A stretch of 64,000 nt of DNA from contig CAVVTP010000006.1 of the NCBI GenBank assembly GCA_963751165.1, forward strand, positions 1 to 64,000, written 5' to 3'. Source of the DNA: Roseiarcus sp963751165 (lineage in GTDB: Bacteria; Pseudomonadota; Alphaproteobacteria; Rhizobiales; Beijerinckiaceae). A program made the translations under genes and the position numbers. This document shows, one piece after another, positions 18,410 through 26,589 of the stretch. Under the pieces are notes generated by a model, which was given only the letters and a program-made list of their open reading frames with translations, searched no databases and was not told the DNA's origin. Each line of letters starts with the position of its first letter. Positions within the stretch are counted from its first letter, which is position 1.

Positions 18410-19243
18410 TTATTCTCTCGGATTTTGCTTTATGAATTCCCGCATGTCTTTCATTAGATCGCCAAGCTCCTCCAGCGCCTTGGTAAGAGCTTTAGGCAGC
18501 GCGCTGAAACTACCTTGGAATGATGCCGGGTTCCACCTCAGTCGATTGATCAACAAGACTTTGTCCTTGAGTTTGCTGATTATCGACAAACATTGTCCGT
18601 ATCGCCTCTCGAGCTCGGTTATGATTAGTCCGATCATGGCCAACTTAGCTGAGACGGAAGCCGTCGCTTTGATCGCGTTGACTAAGGCCTTCAGCAACTC
18701 GTCGTCCGTCGCGTTCTGCGCCTGCTCGGCCGTCGTCACCATAGAGCTGAGGGCTTGAAGGTCCGAAAAATCCCGCGTCAAATCCGTGATGGCGTTTGTG
18801 AGATTTGCTCGGACTTGATTGACTCCATAATCTCGGTATTTGCTCGGACTATCATCGAGCTGACTGAAGTACGCAGCCCAAGCAAACGCTCCCACTCCGG
18901 CGGCGGCGAACGCTCTCACCAGACCGGCGGCGATTCCGCCGCTTTCGGCCGCCCCGACGGCAAGGGTCGTCGCGCCCGCCGCCACTGCCACGCTCGCCAG
19001 TTTGACTTTCAAATCCCGAACCGAGTTCACAGCCTCCGGGCTGCGCGCGCGTCGTTCGGTCATCCCGAATTTATCGCGATAAGCGCGCAACGCGCTTCCG
19101 GCCTTGTTGATGTCGCCGAAAATCGAGGACATGTCGTTCGGCGACAGCCACACGGTGAGCTCCGGCGCCGCCATGATCGCCTGCACTTGGAACAGCAACT
19201 GATCCGCGCCATAGGCGACGTCGTCGTCTTGCACGCCTGCCAT
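18410..19243 (-). CDS. Helical protein with central hydrophobic hairpin, unknown function
   Basis: A 277-residue protein with no recognised family. Residues about 80-127 are a long Gly/Ala-rich hydrophobic stretch (LASVAVAAGATTLAVGAAE, then GGIAAGLVRAFAAAGVGAF) that looks like a membrane hairpin. It is followed by long amphipathic helices (LTNAITDLTRDFSDLQALSS, AIKATASVSAKLAMIGLIIT, ITELERRYGQCL) and a charged C-terminal helix (LGDLMKDMREFI). A hydrophobic hairpin within a helical bundle is the general plan of some alpha-pore-forming proteins, but the resemblance is only architectural. ATG 19243 is chosen as the only good start. Its AT content is higher than that of its neighbours, hinting at transfer. 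Confidence 0.6.
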   Translation of the reverse strand: MAGVQDDDVAYGADQLLFQVQAIMAAPELTVWLSPNDMSSIFGDINKAGSALRAYRDKFGMTERRARSPEAVNSVRDLKVKLASVAVAAGATTLAVGAAESGGIAAGLVRAFAAAGVGAFAWAAYFSQLDDSPSKYRDYGVNQVRANLTNAITDLTRDFSDLQALSSMVTTAEQAQNATDDELLKALVNAIKATASVSAKLAMIGLIITELERRYGQCLSIISKLKDKVLLINRLRWNPASFQGSFSALPKALTKALEELGDLMKDMREFIKQNPRE

Positions 19244-19478
19244 GAGGGCGCCTCCAACGGGCGCCGGTCTATGTTGCGCACGGGCGCCGCCAAGACCATA
19301 TGCGCGCCGTATGATTTCCGCAATGCGGCCGATATTAAGACCGCATCCGATCCGGACGCGCTCGCCAACTCATGCAAATCGCCAGGGGTATTACGGTGAT
19401 GGGGTGGACGGCGCCCCGACGGCATCAAGCGTGCCAAGATGGTGTTATCGATACAACATCTCAAAGGAGAGCCGCCCA

Positions 19479-19550
19479 ATGGTAGAACCGACATTATTGA
19501 CGCGTGCCTGTTTTTGGGGGTACAATAATTGCAGTGCGGATCAGCTTTGA
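19479..19550 (+). CDS. Candidate 23-residue leader ORF before brnT
   Basis: A tiny ORF starting at ATG 19479 with a near-perfect ribosome site (AAAGGAGAG, 19464-19472). It encodes MVEPTLLTRACFWGYNN, continues for six residues, and stops at 19548-19550, sixteen bases inside the brnT reading frame. The predicted brnT promoter lies within it. It may be a leader peptide that couples translation into brnT when transcribed from further upstream, or a chance ORF. Its strong ribosome site is the main support. Confidence 0.3.
   Translation: MVEPTLLTRACFWGYNNCSADQL
19497..19526 (+). promoter_or_regulatory. Sigma-70-type promoter for brnTA
   Basis: TTGACG (19497-19502) and TACAAT (19521-19526) are separated by 18 bases, a near-consensus housekeeping promoter. 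The expected start of transcription, about seven bases on, falls at 19533, directly before the GTG at 19534. The brnT message could therefore be leaderless. BrnTA modules are known to be autoregulated by the antitoxin, so an operator probably overlaps this site. Confidence 0.6.
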
Positions 19551-19827
19551 CGCCGACAAGCGGCTGGACACTCTTGAGCGTCGCGGCCTCGACATGCTCG
19601 ACGCCGTCAAGGTCTTCTCAGGTCCGACCGCGACATGGCCCGACGACCGGCGTGACTATGGCGAGGTTCGTCAGTTGACCCTTGGGTTTCTCGCCGGTCG
19701 CGCCGTGTTGATCGCTTGGACGCAGCGCGGCGCGTATCGCCGTGTGATTTCGATGAGGCGCTGTCATGCCAAGGAAGTCCGCCGCTTCCGCCGTCGCTTC
19801 CCTGAAGCGTTCAGCGATGATGCCTGA
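19534..19827 (+). CDS. brnT: BrnT family toxin (ribonuclease)
   Basis: Toxin of a type II toxin-antitoxin pair; BrnT is a RelE-like ribonuclease that stops growth under stress. The 97-residue protein reads VRISFDADKRLDTLERRGLD, then AVKVF, matching the BrnT opening of Phe-Asp-x-x-Lys followed by a helix. ERRG, a DYGEVRQLTLGFLAGRAVLI strand pair and RVISMRRCHAKEVRRF (the family's RIISARKA-xxE-R pattern) follow. GTG 19534 gives the family's usual start; an in-frame GTG at 19504 would lie before the promoter -10 box. The stop overlaps the brnA start region. Length is normal (about 90-100). Confidence 0.85.
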   Translation: MRISFDADKRLDTLERRGLDMLDAVKVFSGPTATWPDDRRDYGEVRQLTLGFLAGRAVLIAWTQRGAYRRVISMRRCHAKEVRRFRRRFPEAFSDDA

Positions 19828-20311
19828 CGATGATTTACCCGAAGTGACTGACGCGATGCTCGCTGATGCCGAGCTGCGTGTCGGCGAGCGTGTGATCCGT
19901 CGTGGCCGTCCGCCCTCAGCAGCTCCAAAGGAGGCGATCAAGCTGCGAATCGATCCTGACGTGCTTGCGTATTATCGCGCCCAAGGCCCCGGCTGGCAGA
20001 CGCGCATCAACGCGACGTTGCGCAGGGCCGCCAAGCGCCAGCGAGTTTCGGGCGATAATGTTACCGAATCTGGAAGACGATTCACGAAGCCCTGCCCCCA
20101 CTCCGCGCCGTCGTGGACGCTGAGTTGCAGAAGTGATCTGAAACGCCCGCGCCTCAATCGACGGCCGAGACCGCACAGGGCACTTTTTGCCGCTCATTGT
20201 TGCCGCCTCGTCAACTCAGCCAACTCAGCCCGCGTGTGCTTGAACGGCAATACGGTGTCCGCGCAAAAGGGAACCCCTCTGCGCGGTCTGGCGCAGGTTT
20301 TTTGCTCATAG
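19820..20311 (+). CDS. brnA: BrnA family antitoxin, unusually long C-terminus
   Basis: Ribbon-helix-helix antitoxin that neutralises BrnT and represses the operon. The core is clear: MPDDDLPEVTDAMLADAELR, then RRGRPPSAAPKEAIKLRIDP and VLAYYRAQGPGWQTRINATL. The last motif is the family signature. ATG 19820 (or 19817) overlaps the brnT end; an upstream in-frame ATG at 19766 lies too far inside brnT. After INATLRRAAKR the frame stays open for about 85 more residues of Arg/Pro-rich, non-family sequence. Usual BrnA proteins end soon after this point, so the tail probably reflects a lost stop or an indel. Confidence 0.75.
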   Translation: MPDDDLPEVTDAMLADAELRVGERVIRRGRPPSAAPKEAIKLRIDPDVLAYYRAQGPGWQTRINATLRRAAKRQRVSGDNVTESGRRFTKPCPHSAPSWTLSCRSDLKRPRLNRRPRPHRALFAAHCCRLVNSANSARVCLNGNTVSAQKGTPLRGLAQVFCS

Positions 20312-20344
20312 CGTCTCCCGTCTTATGCCGCGACGCAGACCAGC

Positions 20345-21058
20345 CTAGCCCGGAACTTCGCTCTCCCAGGTGGCGTGATCGACGCCGGGCAGCTTCTCGA
20401 GCGCTTCGACGACCGCATCGAGCTCCTTCGGAATGACCGAGGTCGCGACCAGGGTCGCGACCATCTCGACGGTCTCGTCGCCCCGTTCGTTAGTCGTGAC
20501 GTCGGCGACCGGATAATGGGCGCCTTCGAGGAGCTCGATCAGCGCCGCGCGCGCCTCGTCGGCCGCGCGCGGGTTGGTCGACAAGCGAACTTCGTAAGTC
20601 GCCTCGCCGGTCTCCTCGTCGAGCGGGATGCGGTTGATCCGATTGACGAGCGGCCTGAGGAGCGTATTGCCCGCGATGACGAAAAGGGTGAGCAGCGCCA
20701 ACTCCGCGACCAGTCCCGCCCCCGCCGCGGCCCCGACGGCCGCAGAGCACCAGAGCGTCGCGGCGGTGTTGAGGCCGCGGACATTGAGACCTTCTTTCAT
20801 GATCGCGCCGGCGCCGAGAAAGCCGATGCCCGAGACGACATAGGCCATGACCTGGGTCGACGCCGGTCCGGCCAGACGGATGCCAAAATCGACAAACGCC
20901 GCCGCGCCGACCGCGACCAGCACGTTGGTGCGCAAACCGGCCGATCGCTGGCGATACTGGCGCTCGGCGCCGATCAGGGTGCCGAAGACGAAGGCCGCGG
21001 CGAAGCACACGGCGCTGTTGACGAGCGCGAGGACATCGAAAGTCTGAATGAAGCGCAT
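20345..21058 (-). CDS. MgtC/SapB family membrane protein
   Basis: A 237-residue inner-membrane protein. The MgtC core is visible: GTLIGAERQYRQRSAGLRTN, then VLVAVGAAAF and GIGFLGAGAIMKEGLNVRGL, followed by TAATLWCSAAVGAAAGAG, spanning about five helices. A soluble ACT-like C-terminal domain follows (EVRLSTNPRAADEARAALIE..). MgtC proteins are linked to growth at low Mg2+ and to inhibition of ATP synthase in pathogens. ATG 21058 (MRFIQTF) fits the family start; the open frame continues to 21181 without homology. It converges on brnA, with 33 bases between stops. Confidence 0.88.
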   Translation of the reverse strand: MRFIQTFDVLALVNSAVCFAAAFVFGTLIGAERQYRQRSAGLRTNVLVAVGAAAFVDFGIRLAGPASTQVMAYVVSGIGFLGAGAIMKEGLNVRGLNTAATLWCSAAVGAAAGAGLVAELALLTLFVIAGNTLLRPLVNRINRIPLDEETGEATYEVRLSTNPRAADEARAALIELLEGAHYPVADVTTNERGDETVEMVATLVATSVIPKELDAVVEALEKLPGVDHATWESEVPG

Positions 21059-21267
21059 CGGCTGGTCGTCCGGAGAGGCCGCCCTGATCGAATGTGTTGA
21101 CTCCGGTCGAGCATCGGGGCGGCCCGAGGCGCTTGGCATAAGTGCGCCTAGAGGGCGAGTAAATTCGCGACGACGCCCCAAATCGATCGGCGCAACCGAC
21201 CGCCCCCGTCGCGCTATCGGATAACCGCAACGGGTCGATGCTCGCCGATCGTCGCTCGTCCGTTCGG

Positions 21268-21300
21268 GTATTACGGTATTACGGTGACAGTTGCGCGTAA
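21268..21300 (+). repeat. Copy of the dispersed TTACGGTGACAG repeat
   Basis: GTATTACGGTATTACGGTGA continues into CAGTTGCGCGTAA. The core ATTACGGTGACAGT matches the copies at 13761 and 18278. The doubled ATTACGGT resembles the inverted copy near 13883-13910. A partial copy (GGTATTACGGTGATGG) is at 19387-19402. This one lies in the 280-base spacer between mgtC and the propeller gene at 21339, so copies bound the 13.7-21.3 kb island at both edges. Confidence 0.55.
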
Positions 21301-21338
21301 TGCGCTGGGCAATGTCTCAGTCCAACCTGCCTTGCTCG

Positions 21339-22550
21339 CTATGATCCTTTGAACACGGTCAGCGTTGTATTATAAGGGACAGCGATGATGTCGTCGCCCG
21401 CCGACAGGCCATTCGGCACGCCGCCGACGCCTTCCGCAGAACTCGGAGGAAGCGTCAGGGTTTGCTGCAGGGCGCCGGTCTTCCCATCGAGCGCGTAAAG
21501 GTGGCCGGAGGTCGTGGCGGAAAGCACCGTGCCGTCGACGACGATCGCCGCAGGCGAGATGGTCCCGTCCCCGGCAAAGGTCCAGCTCTGAGCGAGGCTC
21601 GGGATTTCCAACGCGACCAGCGCGTTCGCGCTGTTGACGAAATATCCGTATCCGCCCTGCAGCGCCGGCGGGTAAGAATCGCCAACCCCTCGCTGATAAG
21701 CGTTACTGTTGGCGAGATCACCGAGCGCGCCGCGCACAGCCCCGTTGAAGGCGAGCAGCGCGTGTCCGGTCGAGGAATTGTTCACGTCAATTTCCGACGT
21801 ATAGAGAAGCTGGTCGTAAAGCGCGGCGGTCACGCCGCCGCCGCCATCGCATCCACCGTCACGGTTCCAACGCTGAACGCCGGTCACCATATCGAATTCA
21901 AAAACTTGGCAGGGAAACGATACGAAAACGCCGTCTTCCGAAAGTGTCGGCGAACCCCAGTTCCCGGCGACCATTGTTTTAGACCACAACACCGCGCCGT
22001 TCGACTCGAGCACCGCGTATAGGGTCACCCCACTTCCGGCTCCGTTGAGGTAGACAACCCCGCCCTGCGCGGTGGGCGGGGACTCAAATAAATACTGACC
22101 CGGCAACTGAGTCTGCCAAAGCTGATTTCCCGTCGCGGCATCGAGGGCTCGCAGCACCCCGTCACCGTTCACGACGAATAGCCGACCGCCGCCGCAGGAA
22201 ATACAGAATTCATAGGCAATAAGAGAAGTATAGTAGCTTCCCGCGATCGGACGAGACCAGATCGTCGCTCCGGTGGCTTCGTCGAGCGCGTGGACGACAC
22301 TTCCATACGAACCGCTGTTTGCGACGGAAACGTACACTGTCCGCTGGGCGATCAGCGGATAACCGGTATTCCCGCCAAATTTCCGGGTCCACACCTGCTT
22401 CAAGGGCAGCTTCAGCGTCCGTTGAAAGACGGCTGCGCCGCTATGTTGCGGATTGATCTGATAGGTCGTGGCTTCCCCGGCGAACGCGGGGAGCCAAGTG
22501 AAGAGAGCGAGCCCAAACGCGCAAATCCACCTCAGCCAACCCGTGTTCAT
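21339..22550 (-). CDS. Secreted PQQ-like beta-propeller repeat protein
   Basis: A 403-residue exported protein. The signal peptide WLRWICAFGLALFTWLPAFA is followed by GEATTYQINPQHSG. Repeated Trp-containing blades (VHALDEATGATIWSRPI, LRALDAATGNQLWQTQL, LYAVLESNGAVLWSKTM, LYALDGKTGALQQTL) have the PQQ-like or outer-membrane BamB-type pattern. Some blades carry cysteine pairs (CISCGGG). It lacks the catalytic residues and length of quinoprotein dehydrogenases, so it is more likely a structural or binding propeller. ATG 22550 is preceded by GGGGGAG; the open frame reaches 22565. Usual partners are not evident nearby. Confidence 0.8.
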   Translation of the reverse strand: MNTGWLRWICAFGLALFTWLPAFAGEATTYQINPQHSGAAVFQRTLKLPLKQVWTRKFGGNTGYPLIAQRTVYVSVANSGSYGSVVHALDEATGATIWSRPIAGSYYTSLIAYEFCISCGGGRLFVVNGDGVLRALDAATGNQLWQTQLPGQYLFESPPTAQGGVVYLNGAGSGVTLYAVLESNGAVLWSKTMVAGNWGSPTLSEDGVFVSFPCQVFEFDMVTGVQRWNRDGGCDGGGGVTAALYDQLLYTSEIDVNNSSTGHALLAFNGAVRGALGDLANSNAYQRGVGDSYPPALQGGYGYFVNSANALVALEIPSLAQSWTFAGDGTISPAAIVVDGTVLSATTSGHLYALDGKTGALQQTLTLPPSSAEGVGGVPNGLSAGDDIIAVPYNTTLTVFKGS

Positions 22551-22917
22551 CGCGCTCTCCCCCATTCGGTGATCACTCTTGGCAAGGGCTTGGTCTCAAG
22601 GCTTGCCATCATGCACGTCAGACCGAACCTGTCTGTGATCTTCGTCACGCAGGTATGTTGGGTCCCACCACAAGCCCCCAAGGCGGGACGCCAGCCATCG
22701 GATCGCTGATACAATCGACGACCGTTCACGTCGCAGTACCCCCGTTCGGGGATCGCAGGCGAAGGCCCGCTTCGGTGAATCCGATGAGGGCGATCGCGGC
22801 GAAGGGGCAGGTATGCGGGGCAAGAAAACCCGAGCCGGGAAAGACGACGCGGGCGAGACGAGCCATCTGCGACTCGCAGCGGCGCACCCCGCATGAGTCC
22901 GAATGCAACGTAATGCT
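22551..22917. other. Spacer without an intact gene; possible RAYT start fragment
   Basis: No convincing complete gene. On the minus strand at 22834-22866 an ATG opens MARLARVVFPG, the usual first residues of REP-associated (Y1/RAYT) transposases, but homology stops after eleven codons. This would fit a decayed element related to the TTACGGTGACAG repeats. The rest of the spacer shows nothing I can name. Confidence 0.35.
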
Positions 22918-23250
22918 TCACCGCTTCGGGTAGGCCGTAAAGACGTAGTCATTTGCCGCTACGATCGTGTGGCAGGCGAACCCGCACTTGGCGTCGTGCT
23001 CCTGCGGCGGCGTATCCGATGTGTCGCCGGGCCTGAACCTATCGGACGCGGGGTCATACTCGAACTCGGCATATCCCCATCCGCCGCTGTCCGCGAACCT
23101 CGTGCTGTCCTTCGCCATGAGGTCCACATCATGCAGGGCGCCTGGCACGAGCGTTCGCCGGGCTCGTCGTCAGCCTTCTTCGCCGTCCAATGGATCTTCG
23201 CCATCTTGGCGCCGTCCGGGAAAGGCTTCCCGTTGCCTGGAAATGGGTCT
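22918..23250 (-). pseudogene. Cytochrome P460 family protein, N-terminally truncated and frameshifted
   Basis: The C-terminal two-thirds of a periplasmic cytochrome P460, a c-heme enzyme that oxidises hydroxylamine or binds NO. From about 23250 the minus strand reads PGNGKPFPDGAKMAKIHWTA. After a frame change near 23155 it continues VPGALHDVDLMAKDSTRFAD, SGGWGYAEFEYDPASD and NDAKCGFACHTIVAANDYVF. The heme motif is CGFACH. The first 60-70 residues and the signal peptide are absent: homology stops at the 3' end of the HlyD gene (stop 23258), which marks a deletion or recombination point. Confidence 0.75.
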
Positions 23251-23257
23251 GCCGGTC

Positions 23258-24262
23258 TCAGGAGCCGGTGGCCGACGCCTTCGCCGCCTCGTCGATCCAG
23301 ACCGTCATTCCGGGTTCGAGCTTGGGCGTCGGACCAACCGGGTCGGCGCGCAGCAGGAAATTGTTGAGGTCATGATCGCCGACGGCGCGCGCTGCACGCC
23401 AGACCGCGAATTCCCCGAGCGGCCGGAGTTCGGTGACCTTGGCCTCGACGCGGTCGCCGGCCGCGGTCTCGAGCGTCAGCGTCGAGCCGATCGTCACGCC
23501 GCGAAGGCGGTCCTCGCGAATGGTGAAGCTGAACCAGCGGTCGTTCGCGAGGCCCAGCGTCAGCACCGGCTGCCCCGGGACGATCGCTTCGCCGGGCTCG
23601 GCGACCAGCAGGCGCGCGACGCCGTCGGCCGGCGCCGTCAGCTTCGTCTTGGCAAGCTCAGCCGCGACGTCGTCGATCGTGGCCAGAGCGAGGCGAACCT
23701 GGCTGCCGGCGATCGCGAGCTGCTCACGCGTCGGCCCGGCCTTGCTCTCGGCCAACGCGGCCTGAGAGAGGTTGAGGTGCGCGTCCGCTTCGGCCAGCGC
23801 CGCGGCGTCCTCGTCGTATTGCTGCCGGCTGGCGAAGGCCTTCGCGGCGAGCGTCGAGACCCGCGCGAACTGCTGCTTGGCGAGCGCGAGATTGGAGGCC
23901 GCGACCGCCGCGCGCTGCGCCGCCTCGTCGATCTCTTCCTGACGCACGCCGGCCGCGACATTGGCCAGATTGGCGCGCGCGGATTCCGCGTTCGCTTTCG
24001 CCTCCTCGAGCGACGCGGCGATCTCGGGGCTCGACAGTTCCGCCAACGTCTCGCCCTTGCGCACCGCCTGCCCGGGCTTCACGGCGAGGGATTTGAGCCA
24101 GGCCGAGATCTCCGGAGCGATGCGGATTTCCGTCTCGTGCACGACGCCGACGAGCGGCGGTTTGGGATTGTGCTCGACCTCGTAACGGAAGCCGACTGCA
24201 ACCGCCGCGCCGATGGCGACGACGGCGACAAGGACCGTCAGAACGCGACTCCTACTGTTCAT
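23258..24262 (-). CDS. HlyD-type membrane fusion protein (second of two)
   Basis: A 334-residue periplasmic adaptor anchored by one N-terminal helix (VLTVLVAVVAIGAAVAVGF). The lipoyl/barrel-sandwich halves are APEISAWLKSLAVKPGQAVR with KGETLAEL, and LTAPADGVARLLVAEPGEAI. Between them a long coiled coil (about residues 75-190, EEAKANAESARANLANV..) spans the periplasm. It links an inner-membrane exporter to an outer-membrane channel. Its ATG overlaps the end of the ABC-2 permease by 11 bases. Together with the first HlyD at 26586-27646 this makes an HlyD-permease-HlyD operon. No TolC-type gene or ATPase is in the cluster. Confidence 0.87.
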   Translation of the reverse strand: MNSRSRVLTVLVAVVAIGAAVAVGFRYEVEHNPKPPLVGVVHETEIRIAPEISAWLKSLAVKPGQAVRKGETLAELSSPEIAASLEEAKANAESARANLANVAAGVRQEEIDEAAQRAAVAASNLALAKQQFARVSTLAAKAFASRQQYDEDAAALAEADAHLNLSQAALAESKAGPTREQLAIAGSQVRLALATIDDVAAELAKTKLTAPADGVARLLVAEPGEAIVPGQPVLTLGLANDRWFSFTIREDRLRGVTIGSTLTLETAAGDRVEAKVTELRPLGEFAVWRAARAVGDHDLNNFLLRADPVGPTPKLEPGMTVWIDEAAKASATGS

Positions 24263-26589
24263 GACGCGCCTCGTTGCGATTGACGATCAGGGTCGCCGCG
24301 ACGGCCATGAGGCCGTAGATGACGGTCAGAAGCCAGAGCGTGATCCAGTCGCGCCTCACCTCGAGAATGCTCGCGCCCATCTGGTTGATGCGAATGAGTG
24401 CGTCGATGGCGGCGGTGCTGGGGAAGACGCGGCTGCCGGCGCGAATGAAGTCCGGGATGGCCTCGACCGGCCACGACACCCCGACCATGAAGAAGAGCGG
24501 CAGGCTGACCGCGACGAGCAGCAGCACCGCCGTCTCCCGGCGCCTGAACCATGCGCCGACGAACTGCGCCAGAAAACTGACCGACAGGACGAACGGAACG
24601 GCGAGCAGGACGAGGTCCTGAAGGCGACCGAGCGTCGAAAATCCGTACACGCGCGGCAGGACGATCAGGTAGAGCGCAAGGCCGGGAATCGCGAAGCAAA
24701 GATGGGCGAGCGCCTGGCCGAAGACGGCGCGCGCGCCGGAACGCAACTGACGGCTCACGCGTCCGGCGCGCTCGAAAGCCGCGCCTCCGATCGACGCCAC
24801 GCCAAGCAGCAGCGTCTGCTGCAGGATCAGCACGAAGGCGGCCGGCACGACATAGGCCGCATAACCGCCGGTCGGATTGAACAGCGGCTCGGACACGGAC
24901 TTCGACGGGAGAACTTCGCACCAGCGCCGCGTAAGCGAGACTGCCGTCGGTGCGCGCCCCGCGAAGCGCGACGTCGGCGGACGCGGCCGCCGCAGCCTCC
25001 GATATGCCCTGCAGGGTCTGGCTGTAGAGCAGGAGGTAGGCGGCGTCGACGTAGGCGGCGATGCGCGCCTGTTCGCCCCGCAGCACCTGCCGCTCGGTGT
25101 CCTTGGGGATGGCGACGATCGCATAGACATCGTGCCTGTCCAGGGCCCTCTGTGCGTCCCCCAGCGTATTTGCACGCGCCGTCACGGCGAGCGCCTGGTC
25201 GGCGTTGAGGGCCTGGACGAAATCGCGGCTGAGCTCCGTGTTATCCTGGTCGACCACCGCAATCGGCAGGTTCCTAAGAACCTCGCCGAGATAGGGCTGC
25301 GGATAGAGGAGGCCATAGAGGATCGGCGCGAGCACGATCAGGCTGAGCACGGATCGATCGGAGAGGATGCGAATCGCCTCGTTGCGAAAGGCGATGGCGA
25401 CTCCTCGCCCGAATTGCACGGGCGGAATCGAGAGCTCCGGGCGCGGGCTCGGCGTATGGGTGATGGCGCAGAGCCGCAGCCAGGCCAGGAAAAAATAGAG
25501 GCAGGCGAGGCCGCCCAGGATCATGAACGGCCTAACCGAATCCGCAGGCGGGACGCCGCGCGCAGCCTGATCGAACAGGACCTCAAGATACCAGCGCAGG
25601 GGCAGCACCGCACCCCAAGCGCGGGCGAAGCCGTTCATCGCGACGATCGGAAATCCGACGCCGGCGAAGCCGAAGGCCGGGTTGCAGAGGACGGCGATCA
25701 GGCTCAGGCCCGAGCCCAGGTTCTGCGTCAGCAGAACCAGCAGCGCCCCGAGCCCGAGATAGCCGAGAAGATGCAGGCATGCGGCCGCCGCGACCATGAC
25801 CGGATCGCCGCGAAACGAAACGCCGTACAAGGCGTGCAGAATGATGGCGACGACGACCTCCATGAGGACGAAGAGGCCGAACAGCGGCATGAGCTTGCCG
25901 ATCAGCGCGACCAGCGGACGCCCGCCTGCCGCACGCAACCACGCGCGCTTGCTCCGGCGGGAGAACTCCGAGCCGACAGCGTAGCCCGCGGCCAGCGCCA
26001 CGACGACGTGCAGCACGGTCGGCAGAATCGCGCGCAGCAGGAATTGGGCGTAGTTCAAAGCCGGGTTCGAGAGAACATATTGCTCGGAAACAAGGGCGCC
26101 GGGACGGTAGCCGCCGCCGTCCCCGCCCCGCGGCAGCGTGGCAGTGGCCGCGGCGATCGCATTCGAGATCGTGGAATTGGCGTTGTTGCCGGGCGTGAAA
26201 TATTGCCGGTTGTAGAGCGTCACGATCTGGGGTCGATGGCCGGCCAGGAGATCGCGTTCGAAATCCTCCGGGATGTAGACGGCGGCGATCGCCTCGCCGG
26301 AGCGGATCGCCCGCATCGCGCTCGTCATGTCCCCCGAACGCTCGGCGACGCTGACGCCGGGGGCCGAACCGATCGCCTGGACGTAGGTGAGCGAAGTCGC
26401 CGAGCGATCGGCGTCGACGATCGTGACCCTGAGATTGCGGATGACGGCGTTGCTGAAGGTCAAGGTCAGGACGGCGAAGGCGATCACCGGAACGATGATC
26501 GACAGGAGGAGCGCGACCTCGTCGCGCCGCATCCAGCGCAGTTCGCGCGTGGCGACCCGCAGCAGTCCAGGCCGCGCGGGCCTCTTCAT
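24252..26589 (-). pseudogene. Tandem ABC-2 type permease (two fused halves), one frameshift
   Basis: Two ABC-2 exporter permeases fused head to tail, about 780 residues in all. The first half starts MKRPARPGLLRVATRELRWM, with a TM helix LSIIVPVIAFAVLTLTF and a large periplasmic loop, then six helices. The second half starts FRNEAIRILSDRSVLSLIVL. Near 24893 the frame must change for the protein to continue as SEPLFNPTGGYAAYVVPAAF to the stop at 24252. The start overlaps the first HlyD stop (ATGA). Families with this YhhJ/YbhR-like membrane domain export drugs or polymers with an ATPase; none is seen here. Each half keeps the periplasmic-loop-plus-helices plan, so the fusion is genuine. Confidence 0.8.

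Noticed and set aside
21339..22550. PQQ-dependent dehydrogenase that would pair with the orphan pqqA
   Set aside because: The protein has PQQ-like blades but is too short and lacks the catalytic and metal residues of quinoprotein dehydrogenases.
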